Of a DNA stretch of 64,000 nt, positions 18,280 through 26,832 are shown one piece after another. This DNA comes from G963664585 sp963664585 (GTDB taxonomy: Bacteria > Bacillota > Clostridia > Oscillospirales > Ruminococcaceae). Location of the stretch: positions 248,001 through 312,000 of the forward strand of contig CAXXEO010000014.1 in NCBI GenBank assembly GCA_963664585.2, read 5' to 3'. Numbering within the stretch: position 1 is the stretch's first letter; every line of letters starts with the position of its first letter. The notes under the pieces are model-generated. The model had not been told where the DNA came from. It did no database searches and was given only the letters and a program-made list of their open reading frames with translations. The position numbers and the translations under genes are program-made.

Positions 18280-18454
18280 GACAAATTATTACATATAAAA
18301 TAAAAATATTTCAAGTTTATCTTCTGCTTAGTATGAATAGTTTATGGAGTAATTTTTATTCCTTAGAAAAAAAGAAAAGACCAAGACCGAATACTCTGGA
18401 AATTTGAAGGCAATTTTTTGACATGCGTACAGGCCGCAATATATGTTCTTGATG

Positions 18455-18560
18455 TATAGCCAATTAACTTAAAGACTGGCTATATATAAAACGTCCTTTT
18501 CTTTCCCCGCCTTCGGCGGGGAAAGAAATCACAAGCTTATTTTCAAGTTACTCAACTATA
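18455..18560 (+). repeat. 106-bp palindromic element, copy 5
   Basis: Complete copy with the T-A version of the central stem (CTTTCCCCGCC/GGCGGGGAAAG). It ends CTCAACTATA, directly followed by ATAGTTGAG, which extends the terminal dyad. About 45 bases from the right end of the IS200-type element. Confidence 0.92.
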
Positions 18561-18603
18561 ATAGTTGAGTAAGACAGAGAAAGGATTATTTCAATTTTAT
18601 GTG

Positions 18604-19300
18604 AGTAAACATCCGCCGGCTTAGCCGGCGGCTTTTCTTATGCGGGTATAACCCGCTGTTACTGGCTGCCATTGCAATGGCATATTACGGTCTGACATTT
18701 GCAAAAGCTTATTACTTGCTACCCTTGAAAGGGTCTTCGTATTCCCTGAATGTCAACTGATCCTGCAGCTTATCTTCTTTTAATTGGTTTTGGATATATT
18801 CAGCGATCTTTTTGGTGTTTTTCCCCACTGTGTCCACATAGTATCCACGACACCAAAAAGATCGGTTGCCATGTTTATACTTTAAATTCGCATGTCGTTC
18901 ATGTATGATCAGACTGCTTTTGCCTTTGAGAAATCCCATAAAGCTTGAAACGCTCATCTTCGGCGGGATTTCCACCAGCATGTGAATGTGATCCGTACAA
19001 ACTTCTGCTTCAATAATGTTAATACCTTTCCAGGAACACAATTCTCTTAGAATTTTGCCGATTTCTTCTCGCTTTTCACCATAAAATATTTCCCTGCGGT
19101 ATTTTGGCGCGAACACGACGTGATATTTACAATTCCACGTTGTATGTGCTAGACTTTTATTGTCATTCATTTCGAATGTCCTCCTTTTGATGTACTCTTG
19201 CAGTTGCCAGACCGCAAGTTTATTCTACATCAAAAGGAGTTTTTTGGTCCGCTTCATCGCTAAAGCTTTTTTTGCTCCACCGACATAGTCGGTGGTTGTT
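18604..19300 (-). mobile_element. IS200/IS605-family insertion sequence with tnpA only
   Basis: A ~0.7-kb element with one Y1 transposase gene. The right-end hairpin is GCCGCCGGCTAAGCCGGCGG (about 18612-18634 on the plus strand, as its complement). The left-end side carries the hairpin CCACCGAC/GTCGGTGG at 19277-19294. As in the IS200 group there are subterminal hairpins rather than terminal inverted repeats, and no tnpB. Exact cleavage sites cannot be fixed. It lies between chemoreceptor genes 2 and 3. Confidence 0.85.
18712..19170 (-). CDS. tnpA: IS200-type Y1 transposase TnpA
   Basis: A 152-residue HUH single-strand transposase. It has the fold start TTWNCKYHVVFAPKYRREIFYG, the metal-binding HUH-type motif HIHMLVEIP at about residues 60-68 and the conserved SSFMGFLKGKSSLIIHER. 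FWCRGYYVDTVGKN follows, and the catalytic tyrosine lies in the following helix region (about 124-130, IAEYIQNQ). Length and motifs match intact IS200 transposases, so the copy is probably active. RBS AAGGAGG lies upstream of the ATG. Confidence 0.95.
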   Translation of the reverse strand: MNDNKSLAHTTWNCKYHVVFAPKYRREIFYGEKREEIGKILRELCSWKGINIIEAEVCTDHIHMLVEIPPKMSVSSFMGFLKGKSSLIIHERHANLKYKHGNRSFWCRGYYVDTVGKNTKKIAEYIQNQLKEDKLQDQLTFREYEDPFKGSK

Positions 19301-19311
19301 TTCACAATAAA

Positions 19312-19352
19312 AAAGTACCGCGACTCTGATCACGAGCCGCGGTACTTTTGGC
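19312..19352 (-). terminator. terminator of chemoreceptor gene 3
   Basis: Stem AAGTACCGCG(A/G)CTC/GAGCCGCGGTACTT with A and T flanks, the third copy of the chemoreceptor terminator, with one mismatch. Confidence 0.88.
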
Positions 19353-19357
19353 GTTTA

Positions 19358-21391
19358 TTAATACTTTCCGAATTCTTTATCGCTGATGACGATTTTTTTC
19401 TTCGTGCTTGGTGCCACTGCTTCTGTAAACATTCCATCCATGGAACTGCTATCAGCCATTTTCTTGTCAATTAAACCTTGAATCATTCTGGAAATATCCG
19501 GATCAATATCTTTTAGATCATTGTAAGAGGAAAGGGTGCTTTCTTTCTTTTTCAGTTTAAACATACCGACCTGCTCTTTGAGGAGTCCGGCTTGGTTAGA
19601 CAGCTCTTCGCTGGAAGCAGCACTTTCTTCAGAGGTGGCCGAGTTTGCCTGAACGACGGCAGAAACCTGCATAATTCCCTGATTGATTTGAGCGATACCC
19701 AAAGCCTGTTCGTTGGAAGACACCGCAATATTGTTGACAAGAGTGGATACCTTATCTACTTCCTGAACAATCGCATTTAGAGCTTCAGACGTTTCATTTG
19801 CGATCTTTGTTCCATCCTCAACCTTTTGGATGGAGCCTTCGATCATCGCCGTTGTTTCTTTTGCCGCATTGGCAGATCTGGCAGCCAGATTTCTCACTTC
19901 CTCCGCGACAACCGCAAAGCCCTTTCCGTGCTGCCCAGCTCTTGCCGCTTCAACAGCGGCATTCAATGCCAATATATTAGTCTGGAATGCGATTTCATCA
20001 ATGACCTTGATAATTTTAGATATATTGCTAGATGAATTATTGATTTCATCCATGGCTCTGAGCATCTCTTTCATACGGATATTGCCTTTATCTGCGTTGA
20101 CCTTGGCCCGTTCAGCAAGCTCGTTTGCCTCTTTCGCATTATTGGCGTTATGCTTTGTCTGAGAAGAAATTTCTTCAATGGATGCGGTCAACTGCTCGAT
20201 CGAGCTGGCCTGTTCCGTCGCGCCCTGCGATAGGGCAATACTGGAATCAGAAACCTGCTTGGATCCGCCCGCCACTTGTTCTGAAGCCAGGCTGATATTG
20301 TTTAAAGCTTCATTTAGATTCTGTGTCATAACTTTAAACGCACCTGCAAGTGTTCCAATTTCATCTTTGCGCGTTAAAAATTTATCCCGTATAATTGTTG
20401 TAAAGTCGCCTTTAGCTATAGTTTCTGCGACACCGGCCGCAGCCTTGATCGGCTTGCTGATGCCGCTTGCGATAATGTAACCATCCAGGATACTCAAAGC
20501 GAGGAAGATGGCGCTTGCAATACCGATCATGCGTGCAAGCGAATAAACTTCTGCAAATACCTCAGTATTTGGCGCCGCCAGCGCGATTGACCAGCCTGTC
20601 GTGCCTATCGGACTGTAACCCATATATTTGGTTACGCCCTTATAGCTATATTCCCCGGTGCCTTTCTGTCCAGCGCACATTTTCACTTCCAATGCGGCAA
20701 TTTGGGATAGACTTGTGTCAGTTTTAGCTTGTTCAATACTATTATCCATCGTGAGTACAAGCTCTTTGTTGCTATGAGCGATTACGGTGCCTTTGCTGTT
20801 TATCATATAGGCTTTTCCTGTTTTTGCGTATGTAATATCAGAAATTATGGTGCTTAATCCATTGCCATCCATGCCTGCAATCAAAACACTGATCACATTA
20901 CCGTTTTCATTCTTGATCGGGACAGCCATAAAAATCTGTATTGTTCCATCCGCTTTACTTACAACGGGATCGGACACCGCATTGCTGCCTGCAATTGCTT
21001 TCTTAAAATAATCCCTTGCAGATATATCTACATTTTGTCTAATCGCAATTCCATTTTTATCCGCCACAAATAAATCTGAATATCCCCACTGTTTATTCAA
21101 TTTACTGAGAAGTGACTCTATTTCGGCTTTATTGGCATTATAATCCATGAACAGCCCGTTTGACGTAAGCGCGTCGAGCTGGCTATAATAACCGTTTAAA
21201 CGTTCCTCAACAGTTGCCGCCCCCCCCGTCGTAATCTTAAGTAGAGATTCCTCAACAGAATTTGTCAGCGCAGAAGACGCAATACTATATGAAATTAAGC
21301 CTAGACCTACACAAACCACAAGTACTATGGAAGTAATATAAACAGTCAGTTTTACCATTAGGCTTTTAAACTTAAAATTTAGTTTCATCAT
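19358..21391 (-). CDS. methyl-accepting chemotaxis protein (dCache type) 3
   Basis: A 677-residue paralogue of the receptor at 15886 with the same domain order: TM1, dCache sensor (YSDLFVADKNGIAIRQNVDISARDYFKKAIAG), TM2, HAMP (ASGISKPIKAAAGVAETIAKGDFT), signalling hairpin and SDKEFGKY end. The sensor domain has diverged from the others while the last ~280 residues are almost the same as copy 2. It probably signals to the same CheA/CheW array in response to a different ligand. ATG start with GGAG upstream. Confidence 0.95.
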   Translation of the reverse strand: MMKLNFKFKSLMVKLTVYITSIVLVVCVGLGLISYSIASSALTNSVEESLLKITTGGAATVEERLNGYYSQLDALTSNGLFMDYNANKAEIESLLSKLNKQWGYSDLFVADKNGIAIRQNVDISARDYFKKAIAGSNAVSDPVVSKADGTIQIFMAVPIKNENGNVISVLIAGMDGNGLSTIISDITYAKTGKAYMINSKGTVIAHSNKELVLTMDNSIEQAKTDTSLSQIAALEVKMCAGQKGTGEYSYKGVTKYMGYSPIGTTGWSIALAAPNTEVFAEVYSLARMIGIASAIFLALSILDGYIIASGISKPIKAAAGVAETIAKGDFTTIIRDKFLTRKDEIGTLAGAFKVMTQNLNEALNNISLASEQVAGGSKQVSDSSIALSQGATEQASSIEQLTASIEEISSQTKHNANNAKEANELAERAKVNADKGNIRMKEMLRAMDEINNSSSNISKIIKVIDEIAFQTNILALNAAVEAARAGQHGKGFAVVAEEVRNLAARSANAAKETTAMIEGSIQKVEDGTKIANETSEALNAIVQEVDKVSTLVNNIAVSSNEQALGIAQINQGIMQVSAVVQANSATSEESAASSEELSNQAGLLKEQVGMFKLKKKESTLSSYNDLKDIDPDISRMIQGLIDKKMADSSSMDGMFTEAVAPSTKKKIVISDKEFGKY

Positions 21392-21428
21392 TTTATCTCC
21401 TCAATTCCCCTCTAATTATAATGACTTT

Positions 21429-21540
21429 GTTTGCCAAGTTTTGTCTTTCGATAGTTGTATCTAACAAGCAATATTCTTCTGATGCCACCAGCTTTCTAAC
21501 TATGATAAAACCATTTAGCATCCCAAACCTGACATCAGAA
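21429..21540 (-). promoter_or_regulatory. conserved long leader of chemoreceptor gene 3
   Basis: Carries CTGATGTCAGGTTT, TTTTATCATAGTTAGAAAG, TGGTGGC and AACTATCGAAAGACAAAAC in the same order and spacing as the other leaders. ATAGTT pairs with AACTAT; CAGGTTT can pair with AAACTTG near the 3' end. Candidate structured RNA. Confidence 0.6.
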
Positions 21541-21757
21541 ATGATTTAAATCACAATAGTGTGAGCATTAGTCATATTATCGTGTGACTAATTTAATTGC
21601 AGATATGCATTGCTCCAAATTATGATGCTTTTTATTTTCTGTCAGATGTGTGAATCCAAATTGATACCATAGTATTTTTATCAGATTATTTTCTTAAGCT
21701 TGAAATCTGAGCTTTAATATCAGTAAAAATGCACTTTACTCTTTGCTCCTAATCAAT

Positions 21758-21784
21758 TTATCGACAAAATTTACCATAAATAAA
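21758..21784 (-). promoter_or_regulatory. sigma-D-like promoter, chemoreceptor 3
   Basis: TTTATTTA-N11-GTCGATAA on the minus strand, about 370 bases upstream of the start codon; the -10 half is identical to that of chemoreceptor 2. Confidence 0.75.
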
Positions 21785-21844
21785 TACGTTTTAATACATA
21801 AAATTTTTTTGTCTTCATAACAATCATTTATTACATGAAAGGCA

Positions 21845-21928
21845 AGAGGTACTCTGCCTTAACGGAAGAGTACCTCTGTGTAAAGAAAAAATATCTATCT
21901 GCCCAGCCATCGGCGGGGCAGATAGATA
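21845..21928. repeat. two hairpins downstream of the diguanylate cyclase gene
   Basis: A hairpin AGAGGTACTCT/AGAGTACCTCT at 21845-21878 is followed by a palindrome with arms TATCTATCTGCCC/GGGCAGATAGATA at 21891-21928. The second matches the hairpin at 9980. Either could end minus-strand transcription. Confidence 0.65.
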
Positions 21929-21985
21929 GAAAGAAGTAACGTTTATTTTGCATATTGCGATCTAAGAATTCTCAATTGCGATTAC

Positions 21986-23161
21986 TTAATCTTGATAAAG
22001 GGTGACGTTGTTTTTTCCTGATTTTTTTACTTTGTATAATGCATTGTCAGCAAAGGTAATAAGTGCGTCAAAACTTTCCGAGCTTTGTCCCATATAAACA
22101 CCGATGCTGATTGTTATGATACCACAGCTTTTATTGGTTGAAAATTCAATTTCTTGTTTTCTGACAAGGCGAACCAATTCATTGGCAATCTGAAGGATGC
22201 AGTCCTTCTCTTTGTTCGAAAATATAACCAAAAATTCTTCTCCGCCATATCTGCCCACTTTACCGCCTTGATTTGTCACATGTTTCTCAATCACAGATGC
22301 AAGATTAATAAGGCAGTGGTCCCCCATTATATGACCATATGTATCGTTGTATAATTTAAAATCGTCTATATCAATCATCATACAGGAGATAGTATTTTTA
22401 TTAATTAACAGTTCATCCAAATACTCGATAATGCTTTTGCGGTTAGGTATTTTCGTCAAAAAATCATAATTAGCATAATAGGCTAATTTTTTATTTTGCT
22501 CTTCGATCAAATTGTGATCAAGATAAGCTGTGTACCTTTTGTGATCATTAAAAAAAATCATAGCACAAGCGGCAATTAGCATAAAAAACGGATTGATTAG
22601 TTCTGCAAAAGTTGTTGTAATATCTAAATGGCTATATAACACCATGGCCATATAAACAGAAAAGCTTATGATGTTTATAGCACAGTGTTTGATCGGATTG
22701 ACTCTGAAGGCCAAAGAATGTATGACCATCCATTGTATAAACAAATAAGAAGAGAACCCGTTTATCACATCAAATGCGGAGAAAATTGAACTCCATACAC
22801 CAAAGACAGTCAGTATGACCAGTTGAAGCCTCATCGATTCAGATGGTGAATTCTTAAAAATGTGCAGCAAAATCAGAAAGCCGCAGCTGAGCAAAATCAT
22901 GGAAACATATAAGTAAATATACTGGGGGAAAAATGACGCTTGTTTTACATAGATATTCTGCAGCAAATAAAATATAACCATTAGGCTTTCCATGCCCAGT
23001 GCCAACCATAAGATCACTCGAGCAGGGGCTAGATTACGATGGGCACATTCATCTCTAAACGCTGAAAGATTTTCGAGGCAAGGTTCATCTGTGCTATATT
23101 TTGTGGTTTGGAAAATCAACGCCATCTTTTTATGCAAGTCCGATAATGTCTTTTTGAACAC
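21986..23161 (-). CDS. membrane-bound diguanylate cyclase (GGDEF)
   Basis: A 391-residue protein with about six transmembrane helices between residues 50 and 215. It is followed by a GGDEF domain starting YDFLTKIPNRKSIIEYLDELL, with the metal/substrate motif DIDDFKLYNDTYGHIMGDHC, active-site RYGGEEF and the C-terminal ADNALYKVKKSGKNNV. All catalytic residues for cyclic di-GMP synthesis are present; no inhibitory RxxD is obvious five residues before GGEEF. The N-terminal membrane region has the same general layout as that of the broken cyclase at 1-1031. The start is GTG with AGAGGAG upstream. Confidence 0.93.
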   Translation of the reverse strand: MFKKTLSDLHKKMALIFQTTKYSTDEPCLENLSAFRDECAHRNLAPARVILWLALGMESLMVIFYLLQNIYVKQASFFPQYIYLYVSMILLSCGFLILLHIFKNSPSESMRLQLVILTVFGVWSSIFSAFDVINGFSSYLFIQWMVIHSLAFRVNPIKHCAINIISFSVYMAMVLYSHLDITTTFAELINPFFMLIAACAMIFFNDHKRYTAYLDHNLIEEQNKKLAYYANYDFLTKIPNRKSIIEYLDELLINKNTISCMMIDIDDFKLYNDTYGHIMGDHCLINLASVIEKHVTNQGGKVGRYGGEEFLVIFSNKEKDCILQIANELVRLVRKQEIEFSTNKSCGIITISIGVYMGQSSESFDALITFADNALYKVKKSGKNNVTLYQD

Positions 23162-23264
23162 AATAACAACTCCTCTAAAAGGCGAAAATTATTCTGCGGC
23201 GTTCCTTTACCATAAAGGGATAAAATCGATTTACCCAAATGGAGACAGCAGCTTCAAGCGCAGT

Positions 23265-24596
23265 TTATCCTTTGCGAAAATAAGATTTCTTATCTTTCGA
23301 AGGGGCTCCTCTTTTGCGGTCCGATTCCGTTTCCGAAGAGGCCGACCTTCCTCGTCCTTGTGATTTGCTTTGGGGTTTTTGCTGTCTGGTCCTTTGTCCG
23401 GTGGGAGCGCCCGGAAAACTTCGTCTTGGAGGTACCTCTTTGGGAAGGATTTTGGTGATCACCAGAGGAAAGGGATGATCTTTCACTTCGGGAACTTGTT
23501 TGCCAATCAGTTTTTCAATATCCGCAAGGAATGCTTTTTCTTCAAAATCACAAAAAGAAATTGCTATGCCGCCTAGACCCGCTCTGCCGGTACGTCCGAT
23601 GCGGTGGACATAGGTTTCAGGAATATTTGGCAGATCAAAGTTAATGACATGAGAAAGCTCGTCAATGTCAATTCCTCTTGCAGCAATGTCGGTCGCCACC
23701 AAAACACGGGTCTGTTTGCTTTTGAAATTACTTAGGGCCAGCTGACGGGCGTTTTGGGACTTGTTCCCGTGAATCGCCTGCGCACTGATATGTGCATTTC
23801 TGAGCTCCCGTTCGACGCGGTCGGCACCATGTTTGGTACGGGTAAATACGAGCGCAGAAGCAATGGTTTTATCTTTAAGAAGATGCAGAAGAAGGTTCCG
23901 CTTATTCTCCTTATCCACAAAGTAAACGAACTGCTCGATGGCATCCACCGTAGAGGAGGCGGGTGTAACGGCAATCTTCAAGGGGTCCACAAGCATAGTG
24001 TTTGCCATTTGTGAAATTTCAGGCGGCATCGTGGCAGAAAAAAGGAGAGTCTGCTTTTTAAGTGGGGTTTTTGCGATTATTTTTTTCACATCATGGATAA
24101 AGCCCATGTCCAGCATGCGATCAGCCTCATCCAAAACTAATATTTTAATGTTTTTTAAATCGATCAATCCCTGATTCATCAGATCGTCAAGCCTGCCCGG
24201 CGTTGCGACGAGAATATCCACGCCATTTCTCAACATCTGTTCTTGTGGTTTTTGGGAAACGCCCCCGAAGATCACGCAACAGCGCAGATCAACATGCAGC
24301 CCGTAAGCTTGAAAGCTTTCGGATATTTGAAGCGCCAACTCTCTTGTGGGCGTCAGGATCAAAGAACGAATATGTCGATGCGCATTGCGATCCGCGTTTT
24401 GCATACTGAGAAGTTGTAGAATGGGTACTGCAAATGCTGCTGTTTTTCCTGTACCTGTCTGTGCACAACCAAGTATATCTCTTCCGGCGAGAATAGGGGG
24501 GATGGCCTGCTCTTGAATAGGGGTTGGCTCCTGATAGTTTTCATTGTCTAAAGCTTTGAGTATCGGGGGAATAATGTTTAAGTCTTTAAATTGCAT
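23265..24596 (-). CDS. DEAD-box ATP-dependent RNA helicase (RhlE-like)
   Basis: A 443-residue RNA helicase. Q motif (FKDLNIIPPILKALDNENYQEPTPIQEQAIP), Walker A AQTGTGKT, PTRELALQI, DEADRMLDMGF, SAT, and in domain 2 VFTRTKHGADRV, VATDIAARGIDI and HRIGRTGRAG are all intact. The last ~60 residues are basic and Arg/Ser/Gln-rich, as in RhlE-type helicases that act on ribosomes or structured mRNA. ATG start with AAGGAG six bases upstream. A long untranslated region lies upstream. Confidence 0.93.
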   Translation of the reverse strand: MQFKDLNIIPPILKALDNENYQEPTPIQEQAIPPILAGRDILGCAQTGTGKTAAFAVPILQLLSMQNADRNAHRHIRSLILTPTRELALQISESFQAYGLHVDLRCCVIFGGVSQKPQEQMLRNGVDILVATPGRLDDLMNQGLIDLKNIKILVLDEADRMLDMGFIHDVKKIIAKTPLKKQTLLFSATMPPEISQMANTMLVDPLKIAVTPASSTVDAIEQFVYFVDKENKRNLLLHLLKDKTIASALVFTRTKHGADRVERELRNAHISAQAIHGNKSQNARQLALSNFKSKQTRVLVATDIAARGIDIDELSHVINFDLPNIPETYVHRIGRTGRAGLGGIAISFCDFEEKAFLADIEKLIGKQVPEVKDHPFPLVITKILPKEVPPRRSFPGAPTGQRTRQQKPQSKSQGRGRSASSETESDRKRGAPSKDKKSYFRKG

Positions 24597-25315
24597 GTTA
24601 TCTCCTTAATTTTAAATGAGTATCATGGATTTGCTGACAGCGCTGCTGTAAAAACGAAGATCCTGTTTTACAGTTAAAAGATCTTTAATCAAGTTTTGTT
24701 TTCATGTTTGTTGCTGTAAAAGAAATAATTTTGAATGATTAGTATCTGTCAAAATGACTTGATCAAAACCTTTTAACCTTATCCAATTTTAATGCTTTTG
24801 AAACAGGATAACACCAAGAGAAGGGGATTTGCGCCAATAAGTTTCATTTCAATTTAAAATCAATACTGCTATTCGGCTTGGTGTACAAAAGCTGAAAGCC
24901 AAAATAAAAAAGGGGACAGCAATCAAAGTGATCAACCTGCCGCCCCATTATTCTTTAATTATTTTCAAAAGAAAGTGTATGGTAAGCCGCCGTTCAAATA
25001 CGAAAACCCGATACTGGGCTTGCCGAATTTGACCCGCTGTGCGGCATCGAAAAAATCCATGCGCCTGCCATATCGCCCTGTTACTAAATCCTGTTTAAAT
25101 GGCACTGTAGTCTTGCCTCTAGTTTAATTTGTCTTTAGTAAGAAATGGAATGTCGCGAAGTGGCCTAAGGCAGTTTTCTTTGGAATTTTTCTTAGAGATC
25201 GGCTGACTATGAAACAAACTTGCATAATCCAGTTAATATTGTATCATTTGCTCTAGCATTAGTCAAATCACCGTGTTTTTTGGCTAAGCGAAAGATATAA
25301 TTGACGCGATACATC
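24597..25315. other. intergenic region upstream of the helicase gene
   Basis: About 700 bases. It holds a GGGGACAGC/GCCGCCCC-type weak hairpin near 24910-24950 and the ORF remnant at 24965-25126. No complete gene is visible. Confidence 0.5.
24965..25126 (-). pseudogene. unrecognised ORF remnant
   Basis: Open minus-strand frame of ~53 codons ending DLVTGRYGRRMDFFDAAQRVKFGKPSIGFSYLNGGLPYTFF before a TGA. The composition looks like a real protein C-terminus but there is no start codon or RBS and I do not recognise the family. Probably a decayed gene end. Confidence 0.35.
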
Positions 25316-25406
25316 TTTTTTGTATATTCCCCCGCCGAAGGCGGGGGAATATACAAGGACATTTAATCCATTGCTATAAAAGATTTGGATTTTACAAGGC
25401 ACTAGT
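25316..25406 (-). repeat. second palindrome family (ACTAGT-ended), copy 2
   Basis: Hairpin TTGTATATTCCCCCGCC/GGCGGGGGAATATACAA followed by a tail ending GGCACTAGT. Read on the minus strand, the tail ACTAGTGCCTTGT...AATGGATTAAATG aligns with the copy at 15722. It abuts copy 6 of the 106-bp element. Confidence 0.75.
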
Positions 25407-25407
25407 T

Positions 25408-25513
25408 TATAGCCAATTAACTTAAAAACTGGCTATATGTAAAACGTCATTTTCTTCCCCAGCCTTCGGCGGGGGAAGAAATCACAAGCTTGTTTTCAAG
25501 TTAATCAACTATA
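25408..25513 (+). repeat. 106-bp palindromic element, copy 6
   Basis: Full-length copy with CCCCAGCC in the central stem (one mismatch). It sits 3' of grpB, directly next to the ACTAGT-family repeat. Confidence 0.92.
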
Positions 25514-25565
25514 GTTTTACTGAAAATGTCCGCCGTTAGTCAGCCAAAGCATGTTGCACTATAGT

Positions 25566-26153
25566 TCATACTTTGCGGATATTAAACTTTTCCCCCAGCT
25601 CTTTTCTAGCTTTTGCGTTTGTTTCTCTGATGAAATCAGTCTTGCCCTGCGTATAGGCTTCTCTGTCATTCTCGTACTTTTCTTTGAGATCTAGCTTAAG
25701 TTTTTCGTATTCTGCCGCGGTTTCAGGGTGTAAAACTAAATAGTCGCGAAAATAGAGTTCGTCCCAATCGCCGCAAAAACGCACATGAACATGGTAGGCC
25801 TGTCCCTCAAAGCCATTTGGCGTATAGCCTTTCATAAACATCATGTGGGGTGGGGGATTATCGGGTTGAGGAGTATAATGATAGCCTATGCTCTTCATCT
25901 GTCCGACCAAAGCATTTGTATCTATGTCGTCACATACTTCAAGCAGAATATCAATCGTCGGCTTTGCACAAAGTCCGGGTATTGAGGTGCTGCCATAATG
26001 CTGGATTCTCACGATGTTTGACAACCCAATCGTATTTTCAAGTAAATTCTTTTCAGATACATATCGATTTTCCCACTCTGCGTTATACCTTGAGAGAATG
26101 ATGGGAAACAGTTTTCCTAATTCTTCGCGATTGAGTTCTCCTAAATTCTTCAT
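25566..26153 (-). CDS. GrpB family protein (UPF0157, nucleotidyltransferase fold)
   Basis: A 195-residue protein with the GrpB core IVRIQHYGSTSIPGLCAKPTIDILLEV, where GS and DxxxE-type acidic residues form a nucleotidyltransferase-like site. FEGQAYHVHVRFCGDWDELYFRDYLVLHPETAAEYEKLKLDLKEKYENDREAYTQGKTDFI is the typical C-terminal half. Biochemical role is not established for most members. It lies 33 bases downstream of hutP on the same strand and could be cotranscribed with the hut operon. AAAGGAG precedes the ATG. Confidence 0.88.
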   Translation of the reverse strand: MKNLGELNREELGKLFPIILSRYNAEWENRYVSEKNLLENTIGLSNIVRIQHYGSTSIPGLCAKPTIDILLEVCDDIDTNALVGQMKSIGYHYTPQPDNPPPHMMFMKGYTPNGFEGQAYHVHVRFCGDWDELYFRDYLVLHPETAAEYEKLKLDLKEKYENDREAYTQGKTDFIRETNAKARKELGEKFNIRKV

Positions 26154-26185
26154 GCCAGTTCTCCTTTACCTGCTGCAAGGAAGTT

Positions 26186-26629
26186 TTATACCGGATTAAT
26201 GCCCATGCCAATCACTTCATGTTCGTATCCTTTAATAGGAGCTCCCATATTGCCGTACAAAACGACAGCAACCCAGTCACCGTCATTGGGATCCCCCGGA
26301 ACCCTGGGACCTCTTACGATGGAAAACGCGAGTCCAACCGTTCTTAAAACAGCCCCTAAGCCTTCCTGACCACGGCAAATGGCAGTATAAGCTTCAAGAA
26401 TTGAATGATAAATGGCATGTTCTTCTCTGTAGAGTGGTCTTATAAGTCCTTCCTTTTTTGCGGCGGTTTCAACAGCTGCAAATATTTTTGCGGAATCCAT
26501 AGAACCCACACATCCTTTATAGACCTTATAGCCGGATTCCATCGCTCTTTTACTTATTTCATCCGCATCTTCTTTTAAGCTTAAGACCAAAAGCGATGCT
26601 ATTTTCCCAATGCTCAAAGGATCAGACAT
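26186..26629 (-). CDS. hutP: HutP, histidine-responsive hut antiterminator
   Basis: A 147-residue RNA-binding regulator, the same size as Bacillus HutP. The metal-chelating histidines known in the family map to H71 and H75 (EEHAIYHS) and H137 (YEHEVIG), and the C-terminus WVAVVLYGNMGAPIKGYEHEVIGMGIN matches the family closely. With Mg2+ and L-histidine, HutP hexamers bind NAG-triplet RNA and prevent termination in the hut leader. Here the gene is last in the hut operon instead of first, and its likely target lies before hutH (37102-37228). The start ATG has GGGAGG seven bases upstream. Confidence 0.93.
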   Translation of the reverse strand: MSDPLSIGKIASLLVLSLKEDADEISKRAMESGYKVYKGCVGSMDSAKIFAAVETAAKKEGLIRPLYREEHAIYHSILEAYTAICRGQEGLGAVLRTVGLAFSIVRGPRVPGDPNDGDWVAVVLYGNMGAPIKGYEHEVIGMGINPV

Positions 26630-26707
26630 TTGACGACCTCCCATACTATTTATTGAAGCTCATAAGTCCATTTATATTGTAGCATATTTCTAAATAAACG
26701 GAATTTC

Positions 26708-26752
26708 TTGTTATCTGTCTGCATCGCCTTCGAAGGGCAGACAGATAACAAA
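26708..26752. repeat. perfect palindrome between FNT gene and hutP
   Basis: 15-bp perfect arms TTGTTATCTGTCTGC/GCAGACAGATAACAA with a GC-rich loop. Member of the hairpin group that follows hut genes. It may attenuate or process the mRNA ahead of hutP. Confidence 0.7.
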
Positions 26753-26832
26753 CTTTGTCCTGTCTAAACGACATCGTGTTTTCACCTTGCGAAAAGAAGA
26801 GAAGCGGAGGCGGAACGATGGTGTGGAAACGT

